The notes under the pieces: model-generated
Databases searched by the model: none
Told to the model about the DNA's origin: nothing
What the model saw: the letters and a program-made list of their open reading frames with translations, nothing else
Source: Melioribacteraceae bacterium
GTDB lineage: Bacteria; Bacteroidota; Ignavibacteria; Ignavibacteriales; Melioribacteraceae
Length of the DNA stretch: 64,000 nucleotides
Direction of reading: 5' to 3'
Assembly (NCBI GenBank): GCA_019638015.1
Contig: JAHBUP010000001.1
Span: 3,690,424-3,754,423 of the forward strand
Program-made: the position numbers and the translations under genes
Part shown: piece after piece, positions 45,961 to 56,145 of the stretch
Position numbering within the stretch: the stretch's first letter is position 1
How the letters are laid out: each line of letters begins with the position of its first letter

Positions 45961-46989
45961 ATGGAATTCACATTCGACTTAAATACAATTTGGTTCATTC
46001 TAATTGGTGTGTTGCTCACGGGATACGCAATACTGGATGGATTTGATCTTGGTGTTGGAGCGCTTCACCTTTTAGTAAAAGATGATACTGAACGAAGGAT
46101 TATGTTAAATTCAATTGGCCCTGTTTGGGATGGCAATGAAGTTTGGCTTGTAACTGGAGGGGGAGCTTTGTTTGCGGCGTTTCCTCATGTATACGCAACG
46201 GTGTTCTCCGGTTTTTATACTGCCTTTATGCTTCTATTATTTGGTTTGATTTTTAGAGCGGTTGCAATTGAATTTAGAAGTAAAGAAAAGATGAAATGGT
46301 GGCGGAATATGTGGGATACCGCATTCTGTGTATCAAGTATCTTAATTGCGTTTTTAATGGGAGTCGCGCTAGGAAATTTAATTGCGGGGATTCCGTTAGA
46401 TGCGGAAAAGGAATTCGCCGGTAGCTTTTTAAGTTTGATCAATCCTTATACAATAATGGTTGGTATTACAACTGTCGCACTGTTTATGATGCATGGTTCA
46501 ATATATGCGGTAATGAAAACCGAAGGTTCTCTTCAATCAAAAATTAGAGGATGGGTTAATAATACTATTATATTTTTTGTAATATGTTATGTAACCACAA
46601 CAATGTACACTTTAATTTATTATCCCCACATGGTTCAGCATTTTAAAGAGCAGCCTTTGTTTTTTGTAGTTGCGATTTTAAATATGCTGGCAATAGCAAA
46701 TATTCCGAGAGAAATATTTCACAAAAGAGATTTTTTAGCTTTTCTCTCTTCATGCGCAAGTATTGCCGCATTACTAATTTTATTTGCAATTGGCTTATTC
46801 CCCAACATTGTGCTTTCAAATCCCAATCCAGAATTTTCTCTAAATATTTATAACGCGGCTTCATCCCAAAAAACACTAAACATTATGCTTATTGTTGCGG
46901 CAATCGGCGTTCCTTTTGTACTGGCCTACACAATAAGTATTTATTGGGTATTTAGGGGAAAGGTAAAATTAGATAATATGAGTTATTGA
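45961..46989 (+). CDS. cydB: Cytochrome bd ubiquinol oxidase subunit II
   Basis: The 342-residue, multi-span CydB starts with WFILIGVLLTGYAILDGFDLGVG, then IGPVWDGNEVWLVTGGGALFAAFP and FRAVAIEFRSKEKMKWWR. These are the family blocks. It forms the dimeric oxidase with CydA. It has AAGGAAG before ATG 45961. No cydX-like small ORF follows; the PLP enzyme gene starts 26 bases after its stop. CydCD transporter genes are absent from the window. Confidence 0.98.
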   Translation: MEFTFDLNTIWFILIGVLLTGYAILDGFDLGVGALHLLVKDDTERRIMLNSIGPVWDGNEVWLVTGGGALFAAFPHVYATVFSGFYTAFMLLLFGLIFRAVAIEFRSKEKMKWWRNMWDTAFCVSSILIAFLMGVALGNLIAGIPLDAEKEFAGSFLSLINPYTIMVGITTVALFMMHGSIYAVMKTEGSLQSKIRGWVNNTIIFFVICYVTTTMYTLIYYPHMVQHFKEQPLFFVVAILNMLAIANIPREIFHKRDFLAFLSSCASIAALLILFAIGLFPNIVLSNPNPEFSLNIYNAASSQKTLNIMLIVAAIGVPFVLAYTISIYWVFRGKVKLDNMSY

Positions 46990-47015
46990 TTATTGCAGAT
47001 AATTGGAGACTAAAG

Positions 47016-47972
47016 ATGCTGAACGAGACACCTTCACAACAAAATATAGTTATAGCTTATGAACGTATTAAAAATCAGATTCACCATACCCCAATATTAG
47101 CATCAACATCATTAAATAAAATATTTGGGTGTAAATTATTCTTTAAGTGTGAAAATTTTCAGAAAGTCGGCGCATTTAAATTTAGAGGCGCAAGCAATGC
47201 TCTTCTTTCAATTGATAATGAGATGCTCAAAAACGGAGTAGCGACACACTCATCGGGCAACCACGCGGCGGCATTGGCACTTGCGGCAAAAATGAAAAAC
47301 GTTCCCGCATATATTGTTATGCCGAGAACCGCTCCTCAAATTAAAAAAGATGCAGTCGCGGGGTACGGGGCAAAAATTATATTGTGCGAACCTACTCTAC
47401 AAGCTCGAGAATCGACACTCGCTAAAATTGTTGAAGAAACCGGGGCTACTTTTATTCATCCTTATGATGATTATTCCGTTATTGCCGGACAAGCCACTTG
47501 CGCTTATGAAATTTTTGGAGAGCAGCATGATTTAGACTACTTGATTGCTCCAACCGGCGGAGGTGGTTTATTGAGCGGGACCTGCTTGAGTGCTAAATAT
47601 TTTTCCCCTAAAACAAAAGTCATTGGTGCTGAACCAAAGGGCGCGGATGACGCATTTCGTTCCATTCGTGACGGAATTATCTATCCCAGTATTAATCCCA
47701 AAACTATATGCGACGGACTTTTAACTCAGCTAAGCGAGAGAACATTTGCAATTATAAATGAAAATGTAGATAAAATTATAACAGTGACAGAAGAGTCAAT
47801 TATTTCATCAATGAAAATGATTTGGGAAAGAATGAAAATTATAATTGAACCATCCTGCGCGGTAACATTGGCAGTTGTGATGGAAAATCAAGAATTATTT
47901 AAAGATGCAAAAATTGGCTTAATACTTACAGGGGGCAATGTTGATTTGAACAAGTTGCCCTGGAATATTTAA
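47016..47972 (+). CDS. Threonine/serine dehydratase (PLP-dependent)
   Basis: The 318-residue PLP enzyme deaminates threonine or serine (or racemises serine) without a regulatory ACT domain, as in the catabolic or serine-racemase group. Visible are ENFQKVGAFKFRGA (PLP Lys), SSGNHAAALALAAKM, the glycine-rich PTGGGGLLSGTCL, and GLILTGGNVDL. The start at ATG 47016 is fixed by GGAG at 47005-47008, seven bases upstream; an earlier frame opening is not homologous. It is 26 bases downstream of cydB, so cotranscription is possible. Confidence 0.93.
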   Translation: MLNETPSQQNIVIAYERIKNQIHHTPILASTSLNKIFGCKLFFKCENFQKVGAFKFRGASNALLSIDNEMLKNGVATHSSGNHAAALALAAKMKNVPAYIVMPRTAPQIKKDAVAGYGAKIILCEPTLQARESTLAKIVEETGATFIHPYDDYSVIAGQATCAYEIFGEQHDLDYLIAPTGGGGLLSGTCLSAKYFSPKTKVIGAEPKGADDAFRSIRDGIIYPSINPKTICDGLLTQLSERTFAIINENVDKIITVTEESIISSMKMIWERMKIIIEPSCAVTLAVVMENQELFKDAKIGLILTGGNVDLNKLPWNI

Positions 47973-47993
47973 TTACATTGCTTGGTAAGTTTT

Positions 47994-49895
47994 TTATCCT
48001 TGCAATCTTCTTTGTTGACTTAGTTTACTAGTTATTGAAGATGATTCAGAATCAATTCTGAAATGGCTTATTAAGTTCATTAAATTGTTAGTAAGATTAT
48101 TTAAATCCTCCGCTGCACGGGCTATCTGTTGAATTCCAGCGGCACTTTCTGACGTAACATTATTAATACTTTCAATATTTTTACTTATCTCCTCGGCTGT
48201 GGCATTCTGTTCTTCGCTAGCCGCAGAAACTTGTACAACAAGATCTGTTAACTTATCTGAGTTTTCTACAATTTCGTTTAGTACATCTCCGGCTTTATGC
48301 GCGTGTTTCTTTCCCTCTTCAACTTCTGATTTCCCAATTTTCATTGAATTTACAGCTTCGTTTGTCTCACTTTGTATCTGTACAATCATACTGGAAATTT
48401 CTTTTGTTGCCTTGGAGGTTCGTTCAGCCAGTTTTCTCACTTCATCGGCTACAACCGCAAACCCTCTTCCCTGTTCACCGGCTCTTGCGGCTTCAATAGC
48501 CGCGTTAAGCGCCAATAAATTTGTTTGATCAGCGATTTCTTCAATGACCTCAACTATTTCACCAATTTTTTCACTGTTCTTTCCAAGAGTAAAAACAACA
48601 TCGGCGCTTTTATTAACTACCAGATCAATTTTGTTCATACCAACGATGGTTTCGCTCACAATATGTCCCCCTGTTCTCGCTTTCTCATGTGCGTCTTTTG
48701 CTGTCTCTGCGGCTTGGTTTGTGTTCTTTGTTGTTTCAAATATGGTTCTTGTCATTTCATCAATCGAGCGAACTATTTCATTAGTTTGTGCGGCTTGCTC
48801 CTGAGCCCCCGCTGCCATTTCTTCCGCTGATGATGATATTTGTGAACTGGCGCTTGCTGTAGCTTCAATTGCCTCTGAGATTTTTTCAATCAGTTCTCTT
48901 GTATTCGTTACAGCTAAATTAAATCCGTTAAAAAGTTTTCCAATCTCATCATCCTCTTTTTCTGCTTTAACAAATGCATTTAAATCTCCCTTAGCAAATT
49001 TATTCATCTCCAATAAAATGACGTTTGTATTTCTTTCAAGATATTCATGTTCATCACTTGCTTGTTGGTGAGCAATTTTAGCCTCTTCTGCCGATCTTTC
49101 CGCGATTATTGTTTTTTCTTTTATATTTTCTCGGTCAAGACTAATGCTCTTTGCCATGTTATTGAAGGTTGCACCTAAATTTCCAATTTCATCATTGGAT
49201 TTAACATTAACTCTTACGGAAAAATCACCTCCCGCCAATTTTTCTGCCGCGCTGTTCAATTCCCGGATTGGAGCGCCAATTTTATTGCTAATAAACACTG
49301 AGAAGAATAGCACAATAGCTACCAATAAGCTTGAGCTAATATACATTTGATTTAATGAGTCATCACTCATCGTAATCAACTCAGTGGAAGCTAAAGAATA
49401 ATTTTGTTTTTCTTTTTCTACTAATTTTGCTGTTATCTCCGAAAGTTCTTCGGTCAATTTATCAAACTTATCCATCACCATATTTCCGGCTTCAACGCTA
49501 ATCAAATACTCAGCGAACATCTCTTCGCCAGTTAATTTATATCTATTGGATAGAGCAGTAATACTTTTCATTGTGTTTACTAATTCAATATCATCGCTAA
49601 AATCTTCTCCCAGTTTTATTATAATATTTTTTGTTTCATCATATATTGCAATTGCTTCTTCATCAATTACTTTTCTCTCTTTTGTGAGCGCCGCATCAGT
49701 AAATATTTCTCCAAGGTGCATTATGTGGAATGCCAAATTCTGCACCAGCATCATTTTTTCATTTTGTTTTGAGATTATTGTTACATCTGATTTATATTCC
49801 ACCAGCACACCTCTTAACAAAAATAGTGCTATAGAAATAAGAAATAATATTATTGCAAATCCCCCGAAAATTTTTCTACCAACCGTAAGTTTCAT
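47994..49895 (-). CDS. Methyl-accepting chemotaxis protein
   Basis: The 633-residue receptor has a first membrane helix ([18 protein letters not shown]), a helical periplasmic ligand domain (about 35-180), a second membrane helix at about 183-205, a HAMP domain ([29 protein letters not shown]) and the cytoplasmic signalling helix hairpin. The conserved tip is present: [42 protein letters not shown]. It begins 14 bases after the OprB gene's stop, so it shares that operon. No che genes are in the window. Confidence 0.95.
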   Translation of the reverse strand: MKLTVGRKIFGGFAIILFLISIALFLLRGVLVEYKSDVTIISKQNEKMMLVQNLAFHIMHLGEIFTDAALTKERKVIDEEAIAIYDETKNIIIKLGEDFSDDIELVNTMKSITALSNRYKLTGEEMFAEYLISVEAGNMVMDKFDKLTEELSEITAKLVEKEKQNYSLASTELITMSDDSLNQMYISSSLLVAIVLFFSVFISNKIGAPIRELNSAAEKLAGGDFSVRVNVKSNDEIGNLGATFNNMAKSISLDRENIKEKTIIAERSAEEAKIAHQQASDEHEYLERNTNVILLEMNKFAKGDLNAFVKAEKEDDEIGKLFNGFNLAVTNTRELIEKISEAIEATASASSQISSSAEEMAAGAQEQAAQTNEIVRSIDEMTRTIFETTKNTNQAAETAKDAHEKARTGGHIVSETIVGMNKIDLVVNKSADVVFTLGKNSEKIGEIVEVIEEIADQTNLLALNAAIEAARAGEQGRGFAVVADEVRKLAERTSKATKEISSMIVQIQSETNEAVNSMKIGKSEVEEGKKHAHKAGDVLNEIVENSDKLTDLVVQVSAASEEQNATAEEISKNIESINNVTSESAAGIQQIARAAEDLNNLTNNLMNLISHFRIDSESSSITSKLSQQRRLQG

Positions 49896-49909
49896 TAATG
49901 TGCCATTTA

Positions 49910-51259
49910 TTAAAAGTTTATTAGTAATCTTGAGCCAACAACAACGCAGTTATTTGTGCTTGGGCAATAAGATGGGTTAATTATGTACTGAATATCGGGC
50001 TGTAACTTCATCCATGGTGTAATACCAAACAGATAAGTTGCCTCGATGTTTAATTCAAAAGGTTTTATGTCATCGCCTTCAGTATTAAAAATAAAATTTC
50101 TGTATGAATCGGAATTACGTGAGAATGCGAACGCAATGCCAAATTCATTGTCCTTACCAACCAAGTTGAATCCTCGAAAATATAATCCTGAACCCGCATA
50201 AAAAGTAACTGGATTCACATTCTTATTTGCATATCCTATTCTTCCAAAAAGCATCATATCCTCTCCTGTAGAAGAAGAGAAAAGATTCCTTTCTGCCGTT
50301 ATATAAATTCCAAAGTTGTTCTGCGGGTTACTTAATTCTATTTCACCGCTTGACCAAAAGTTATTATTTAGTGATTTAGTTGAATACCTCCATGCACCTA
50401 TTCCTAATTTATAATTAAGTTTTTCATCAATTGAATTAACAAAACCAAATTCCATGGCGGTAAGTAATCCATCACGTTTGTTGAAAATAATATGCGTGCC
50501 ATAAGGATTATCGGCGTGACCGGGTACGCCATCCATAATTGCCGATAAAAGATAGAATGATTGGTTCTGGTATTTCAATCTTAGGGAGGCTGACGTTGTT
50601 GGGAATATTGATGGTCCATTTACTCCGCTCTTTGAAATGTCATCACCAATACCATGAGAGGGATTTATAAATAGAGCTGAGCTCTCTCTATTATCAAATT
50701 CAGAATTATAATCGTACAGTCCTGCCGCAACTGAGAATTTATTATCAAAGAATGATTGTTCAAAAAGTAGTTGATATAGCTTCCAGGTAGGTGTAGTTTC
50801 AATATTACTAAGTCCCATAGATGAACCAACTAGTTCATTGGGAGATCCGCCGCTGTTTCCAAGAAATTGTGTAACTAAACTAGCACTCGATAATCCTACA
50901 AATTTTTCAAGATCGAATGATAGTATTATATCAGTATTATCGAGAAAGACCGAGCCACTTCTTGTCCCGCCTCGCAAATTACTAAGGAAATCTGCTTTGT
51001 AACCTACAACTAAATCAATACCGTAATCGATTAATTGATTTCTATAACCGTTCCATTGACCGGTCAGAAATTCCCACTCATAGAAGGATAAACTTTTCGC
51101 TTCATCTTTCTCCTCTCCCGATGTCGCGTAAAAAGCTTTATCCGTTAATAATGAAGAAGATGAAAATTGAGCTAAAATTATTGTGGTATCAACTTGCGAA
51201 TAGTTGGTTTCAACTGCTAAAAGCAGTATGAGGCTGAAGATAAATCTATAGCGGTGCAT
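49910..51259 (-). CDS. Carbohydrate-selective porin, OprB family
   Basis: The 449-residue outer-membrane beta barrel has a signal peptide ending VETNYSQ and the OprB domain blocks [55 protein letters not shown] and a C-terminal [10 protein letters not shown] with the terminal aromatic. It imports carbohydrates through the outer membrane. Its operon partner is a chemoreceptor, which could sense the same compounds. The gene has a typical ATG 51259. Confidence 0.92.
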   Translation of the reverse strand: MHRYRFIFSLILLLAVETNYSQVDTTIILAQFSSSSLLTDKAFYATSGEEKDEAKSLSFYEWEFLTGQWNGYRNQLIDYGIDLVVGYKADFLSNLRGGTRSGSVFLDNTDIILSFDLEKFVGLSSASLVTQFLGNSGGSPNELVGSSMGLSNIETTPTWKLYQLLFEQSFFDNKFSVAAGLYDYNSEFDNRESSALFINPSHGIGDDISKSGVNGPSIFPTTSASLRLKYQNQSFYLLSAIMDGVPGHADNPYGTHIIFNKRDGLLTAMEFGFVNSIDEKLNYKLGIGAWRYSTKSLNNNFWSSGEIELSNPQNNFGIYITAERNLFSSSTGEDMMLFGRIGYANKNVNPVTFYAGSGLYFRGFNLVGKDNEFGIAFAFSRNSDSYRNFIFNTEGDDIKPFELNIEATYLFGITPWMKLQPDIQYIINPSYCPSTNNCVVVGSRLLINF

Positions 51260-51414
51260 AGTCCTTTCATATTTTTGGACTATTATCGCTACAAAAGTGA
51301 ATTAGTTAACAGTTTTCAAATGAAGAATAAAAATAAATATGTATTTAATTTCAAAGCATTTAATTACAAAATAGGGGGATTTAATTTAGTGTTGGGTGGA
51401 TGAAAAATGCGGTA

Positions 51415-51442
51415 TAAAAAAGCCGGGTTTAACCCCGGCCTT
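51415..51442 (-). terminator. Terminator of the C69 peptidase gene
   Basis: GCCGGG (51422-51427) pairs with CCCGGC (51434-51439) around a short TTTAAC loop. A run of A on the top strand to the left (51415-51421) becomes a U-run on the minus-strand transcript. It lies just downstream of the stop at 51452. Confidence 0.8.
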
Positions 51443-51451
51443 CTAATTCAA

Positions 51452-53260
51452 TTACTTACCAAATTCCTTTCCGTGAATTTCTTCGATCTGTTTCATAATT
51501 ACATCAATCTTTTCAATCTTCTCTTTCAATTCAATTTTATCCGGCTTCAGCTCAAATGCTTTTTGCAGACTTTGTTTTGCCTTGGCGTAATTTTTTTCTT
51601 TAAGAAAATTTTCCCCTTTTTGGAAATTATCATTAAAAGCTTCTTCAATTTCAACGGGGAGTTTTTTCATCCTAATTTGATCACCTTCAGTTTCAACGAG
51701 AGCCCGTTTAAATTCGGTTGGATAACCAACATTAACCGGCTGGAAATATTCGTTTTTAACAACGCCATCCATGTATTTTAAAATTAAAAACTCACCTAAT
51801 TTTTTCCATCTCGAAACTGTATTTGTGGCAGATTCTATTGAGTAATTATTGAGGAATTCAATTGCATCTCTTTTAGAAATTTTTGCGAGCGCCAATGCTT
51901 TAGCTTCAATTTCCTGCTGCTGAGATAGATATGTTCCCTCTAACTCATATTGTACGTTTTTAACATCGTCAATCATTAAACTATACTTAGGATAAACTGA
52001 ATTAGCAACAAAGTTAAACACCCAGAATGCTGAATCCCAGGTAAAATGAGCTAATGAACCAAGTCCCTTTTGAAAATTATATGGAATTTTTGTGATTGAA
52101 GAATATATAGGAGTATAGACAGTCATTCTTGTATCATCAACTCCAAACCACAATAAACCGCCAACTTCATTCGGCATCCATGAACGTGATTGTGTGATAA
52201 ATGAAAATCCGGTTTGAGGTGTAGAGATAGGGCGCTCATTAAAATATCTTTCTCCTTCAAACTCCCATGTTAATGGTCGCCAGCGGTATGGCATACTGTA
52301 AGGACCGGCGGCAAGTCCTTTAGACATATCCAATTCTGTTCCTTCATATTGATCACGCATTAAACTCATAACATCATCAACGCCAAGTTTATTATCGGGC
52401 TTAATAAATAGAGGCATTCTCTCCATACTCTCACCTTTAATGTAGGAGAGATATTTATCCATTGTAGAATTACATCTTCTGAACATCGACCAAACACGAG
52501 CGTCGCAAAAACGAACCGCGCCAAAATCTAAAGGAGCAAATGCGGCCGAAAAATTAAATTCGGAATCTTTACCAGTGAAGTAACCTTTTTCACGTGCAAA
52601 CGAAATTATATCTTTTGAATAGAGACAATTTTCGGGATCATTCAATGGAAATGTTGTAATTCGTGAGGCATTTGCATGACCAGCGATATATCCTTCGGGA
52701 ATTCTAATTGCTACCCAATTTGCTCCTTTAACTCCGGGACCTTTACCAATCATTTCCATCATCCAAACTTCATTTGCGTCTGCAATAGAGAATGATTCGC
52801 CCGAACTGTAATATCCATATTCTTCAACAAGCTCACTCATTATTTTAATTGCTTCGCGCGCTGTTTTAGCACGTTGAAGCGTAATATATATTAAACTTCC
52901 ATAATCAATTATTCCTTGAGGGTTTTCCAGCTCACTTCTTCCGCCAAATGTAGTTTCGGCAATAACAAGTTGATGCTCATTCATATTTCCAACAACGTTA
53001 TAAGTCTGGCGGGCTTGTAATATTTTCCCTAAAAATTTTCCGGTATCCCATTCATAAACTTCGAGCATAGCTCCAGCGGGGTATCTTGCTGCGGCGTAAT
53101 GATATAATTCTCCATAGAGATTGTAAGAATCCGCAGTGTAGGTTATCATTGTGGAGCCATCTTTTGAAGCTCCTTTAGTTACCAATAAGTTAGTGCAAGC
53201 AATACTTTGATTAGCCGCATATGATGCGAGTATCAGAATTATGATTAAGAATTTCTTCAT
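51452..53260 (-). CDS. C69-family dipeptidase with TPR-like C-terminus
   Basis: The 602-residue Ntn-hydrolase is exported with a signal peptide (KKFLIIILILASYAANQSIA); cleavage after Ala21 would expose Cys22, the family's N-terminal nucleophile (ACTNLLVTKGASKDGSTM). The dipeptidase region runs to about residue 500 with DANEVWMMEMIGKGPGVKGA, PDNKLGVDDVMSLMRDQYEGT and ESFSIADA. A C-terminal tail (about 555-602) has a TPR-like helix pair (GENFLKEKNYAKAKQSLQKA, FELKPDKIELKEKI). The start is ATG 53260, after a GGA-rich site; ATG 53272 gives four extra residues. It is likely a secreted peptide-degrading enzyme. Confidence 0.9.
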   Translation of the reverse strand: MKKFLIIILILASYAANQSIACTNLLVTKGASKDGSTMITYTADSYNLYGELYHYAAARYPAGAMLEVYEWDTGKFLGKILQARQTYNVVGNMNEHQLVIAETTFGGRSELENPQGIIDYGSLIYITLQRAKTAREAIKIMSELVEEYGYYSSGESFSIADANEVWMMEMIGKGPGVKGANWVAIRIPEGYIAGHANASRITTFPLNDPENCLYSKDIISFAREKGYFTGKDSEFNFSAAFAPLDFGAVRFCDARVWSMFRRCNSTMDKYLSYIKGESMERMPLFIKPDNKLGVDDVMSLMRDQYEGTELDMSKGLAAGPYSMPYRWRPLTWEFEGERYFNERPISTPQTGFSFITQSRSWMPNEVGGLLWFGVDDTRMTVYTPIYSSITKIPYNFQKGLGSLAHFTWDSAFWVFNFVANSVYPKYSLMIDDVKNVQYELEGTYLSQQQEIEAKALALAKISKRDAIEFLNNYSIESATNTVSRWKKLGEFLILKYMDGVVKNEYFQPVNVGYPTEFKRALVETEGDQIRMKKLPVEIEEAFNDNFQKGENFLKEKNYAKAKQSLQKAFELKPDKIELKEKIEKIDVIMKQIEEIHGKEFGK

Positions 53261-53409
53261 ACAATTTTCCATTATTTAATGAATTATGGCGTTAAAAATA
53301 ATATAGAGATATGTACTAAAAAAGGAATTTCGGATAGAAGCTGTCCTAAATTTCTTAAATAATAAGTATGGTAAAATCTAAGAATGGTTAAAAATGTTGA
53401 AGTTGAGGA

Positions 53410-54471
53410 CTATTCCCCTTTTTCCGTTTCTCTGAGAATATCATATTTCTTTTGACGGGCTTTCCACCTTTCCATAGCGAATTTCTGCATATCTTCAATT
53501 TGATCTTTTTCGTCCACAATTTCAAAACCAAGCAGAGTTTCAATTATATCCTCTAATGTCGCAATTCCATCCATGCCCCCATATTCATCAGAAATTAGGG
53601 CTATATGTTCTTTCTTATTTAGGAGCTCCTCCCAAACATTAAATAAAGGAGTAAATTCAGGCAGCGCTACAATATTCCTTTTTATGTCTTTTAATTTTAG
53701 ATTAAACTGATCTTCTGCCAGCTTTTCAAAAACTGTTTCTCTAAAAACGTAACCGGTAATGTTATCACGATTATTATGATAAATCGGAATTCGAGAAAAA
53801 TGTAGAAAGTCTTTATTCTTAAGAAAATTTTCAAGAGTCATCTCTTCATCGGCAACAACAACTACTACTCTCGGAGTCATAATCTCAGATACTTTAATTC
53901 CCTTTAATCTAATCAAGTTCTGTATGATTTTATTTTCCTTATCGCCAAATACTCCCTCTTCGGTTCCAATATTTGCTAGGGCCGAAATTTCCTCTCTGCT
54001 AGTTGTTAGTTCCGTTTCATTTTTTGATAATAACTTCGTCAAAAATGCTGAAGCCAACACTAAAGGATAGGTAATAAAAATCATCATCTTAATAATTAAA
54101 GCTGATGGCACAAGCAACTTTTTATAATAAATAGCACCTATTGTTTTGGGAATAATCTCGGTTAAAACTAAAATTAAAATTGTTAGTATTGCAGACACCA
54201 ATCCAAAATAAGCTTCTCCAAACACAATGGTTGCTTGAGCGCCAACTCCGGCGGCACCAACAGTGTGGGCAATTGTGTTCAAAGAAAGAATAGCCGATAA
54301 GGGTTTATCAATATCTTCCTTAAGATTAATGAAATCGCGAGCCGCTGTAATTCCCTGATCAGATTTTGCTTTTAAATAGGAATATGGGGATGAAAGCAGT
54401 ACAGCTTCCATCACAGAACAAATAAAAGAAGTGATTAACGCTAAGAATAGATATGTAAAAAGTAAAGTCAT
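53410..54471 (-). CDS. CNNM/HlyC-CorC-type membrane protein (DUF21 + CBS)
   Basis: The 353-residue protein has a four-helix DUF21 transmembrane part (about 1-170; FLALITSFICSVMEAVLLS, ILSLNTIAHTVGAAGVGAQ, LVLTEIIPKTIGAIYYKK) and a pair of CBS domains (about 190-320; GIKVSEIMTPRVVVVV, HFSRIPIYHNNRDNITGYV, IALISDEYGGMDGIATLEDI). It lacks the CorC/HlyC C-terminal domain and ends shortly after the second CBS with KAR-rich sequence. A role in divalent cation transport or tolerance is typical of the family. Confidence 0.92.
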   Translation of the reverse strand: MTLLFTYLFLALITSFICSVMEAVLLSSPYSYLKAKSDQGITAARDFINLKEDIDKPLSAILSLNTIAHTVGAAGVGAQATIVFGEAYFGLVSAILTILILVLTEIIPKTIGAIYYKKLLVPSALIIKMMIFITYPLVLASAFLTKLLSKNETELTTSREEISALANIGTEEGVFGDKENKIIQNLIRLKGIKVSEIMTPRVVVVVADEEMTLENFLKNKDFLHFSRIPIYHNNRDNITGYVFRETVFEKLAEDQFNLKLKDIKRNIVALPEFTPLFNVWEELLNKKEHIALISDEYGGMDGIATLEDIIETLLGFEIVDEKDQIEDMQKFAMERWKARQKKYDILRETEKGE

Positions 54472-54505
54472 GTTTCAAATGTAATTAATTATTTAACGAT
54501 AATAT

Positions 54506-55426
54506 CTAATTATAAATAAAAAATGGTATCTGCCTTTGTAGGCATTCAACTTCAATCGGAGTATTTCCAATTAATTGTCCATCCGGTGTTAGTATTTTAG
54601 TTGGGGATGTCTCCACTTTAATCTTTTTTGCTTTGAAGGTTTCAACCTCTTCCATGCTGAGGTGCGAAGCATCAAATATTTTAGGAAGGCATTGAAGAAG
54701 TCTTAATCTCCCCATTTTATTCATTAATGTAATGTCGAGGAAACCATCATCAATTACGGCGTTGGGAGCCATAATAAAATCTTTTCCTGTATAACGAGTA
54801 TTAGATATCTCCACAAATATGTTATCTCTCTCTATCAACTTGCCATCAATTTCTATTCTTAACGGAAACGATTTTAGTGATATTGTTCGATATAGAACCC
54901 CAAGTATATATGATAAATGTCCAAATGCTCTTAACTTAAATGCTGTTGCCGCCACATCGGTAACAAAACCAAGTCCTAGTATATTTATAAAATAAAACGA
55001 TTTTTCTGGAGTTTTACAAAATCCAATATCAACTAATTTAGTTTTGTTTTTAAGTATTGAATCGGCAGACTTTTCTATTTCCCCGGCTTCTAAACCAATA
55101 TCCCGGGCAAAAGCATTTCCTCTACCAACAGGGAAAACTGAGACCGGAATTTTTAGTTCAGAATTATTTTCCATATAACCATTTATTGTTTCAAAGAGAG
55201 TTCCATCCCCCCCACATACAGAAATCGCATCATACTTTTCGAACGATAAATTCTTAATAATATCAACAGCTTCGCCCGCATAATTAGTAGAAACAAAATC
55301 AAAATCAATCTTTCTCTTTTTAAGTTCCTCTTTAATTCTGAACATCTGTTTATTTGCATTTCCCCCATCGGCAACAGGGTTTACGAGTAAAAATACTTTC
55401 AAATAAGTCTCACAATTTTTGCACAT
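54506..55426 (-). CDS. Diacylglycerol kinase/YegS-like lipid kinase
   Basis: The 306-residue protein has the diacylglycerol kinase catalytic core: VFLLVNPVADGGNANK, CGGDGTLFETINGYM, VFPVGRGNAFARDIGL and DGFLDITLMNKM. It phosphorylates a lipid such as diacylglycerol at the membrane surface. The eight residues before LKVFLLVNP (MCKNCETY) look odd; a TTG at 55402 (with GAGAC about 6 bases upstream) is an alternative start. It is cotranscribed with the CNNM-type gene downstream (34 bases), and 19 bases separate it from the DJ-1/PfpI gene upstream on the same strand. Confidence 0.9.
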   Translation of the reverse strand: MCKNCETYLKVFLLVNPVADGGNANKQMFRIKEELKKRKIDFDFVSTNYAGEAVDIIKNLSFEKYDAISVCGGDGTLFETINGYMENNSELKIPVSVFPVGRGNAFARDIGLEAGEIEKSADSILKNKTKLVDIGFCKTPEKSFYFINILGLGFVTDVAATAFKLRAFGHLSYILGVLYRTISLKSFPLRIEIDGKLIERDNIFVEISNTRYTGKDFIMAPNAVIDDGFLDITLMNKMGRLRLLQCLPKIFDASHLSMEEVETFKAKKIKVETSPTKILTPDGQLIGNTPIEVECLQRQIPFFIYN

Positions 55427-55445
55427 TCAATATATGAAATAGAAG

Positions 55446-55982
55446 TTAAATACTTTTTTGTTTTGAAAGGACTTCAATAATACCTTTACAAAATTGAGGC
55501 AGATCATCCGGCTTTCTACTCGAGACCATGTTCCGGTCAATAACCAATGGCTCATCAACCCATATTGCACCCGCATTTTCAATATCATCTTTTATTCCGG
55601 GAGTGGATGTGCATTTATATCCTCTCATAATTTTTGCAGATATTGTTATCCAGCCGGCATGACAAATATGCGCTACCAATTTTTTGTTAGTGTTAAATTG
55701 TTTTGTTAATTCAAGAACTTTGGCAACCCGCCGCAATTTATCGGGTGCAAATCCCCCCGGAATTACAAGTCCGTCAAAATCTTTTTCATCAATAGAATCA
55801 TAGGAAGCGTCCGACTTGCACGGATATCCATTCTTCCCCTCGTAGACTTTCCCTGCTTCGGGTCCCGCAACTACTACCTCGGCGCCCTCTTCAATTAATC
55901 TTAGTTTAGGATACCATAATTCGAGATCCTCATAAACATGATCAACAAACATTAGTACTCTTTTCCCGGTTAAAGATTCCAT
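55446..55982 (-). CDS. DJ-1/PfpI-family protein (YhbO/YfkM-like)
   Basis: The 178-residue protein has the class I amidotransferase-like fold of DJ-1/PfpI: KRVLMFVDHVYEDLELWYP, FDGLVIPGGFAPDKLR and LVAHICHAGWITIS, where Cys of ICHAG is the nucleophile and the Glu of YEDLE the partner. Members of this subgroup deglycate or act on methylglyoxal adducts, or protect from stress. It has no signal. It is the first gene of a short minus-strand run with the lipid kinase. Confidence 0.93.
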   Translation of the reverse strand: MESLTGKRVLMFVDHVYEDLELWYPKLRLIEEGAEVVVAGPEAGKVYEGKNGYPCKSDASYDSIDEKDFDGLVIPGGFAPDKLRRVAKVLELTKQFNTNKKLVAHICHAGWITISAKIMRGYKCTSTPGIKDDIENAGAIWVDEPLVIDRNMVSSRKPDDLPQFCKGIIEVLSKQKSI

Positions 55983-56145
55983 AACCTCACCTCAATCTTA
56001 TTAATAAACGATTATATATAAACTTACTTTTAGTTACAATGATTGTAGTAAAATGGTTCATTTTCAAATTAACTCATGTTCTCCATTTTTACATGTGCAA
56101 AGGGAATCTCAATTAGTTATTTTCGCTCAACCTAAAATGGAATAA

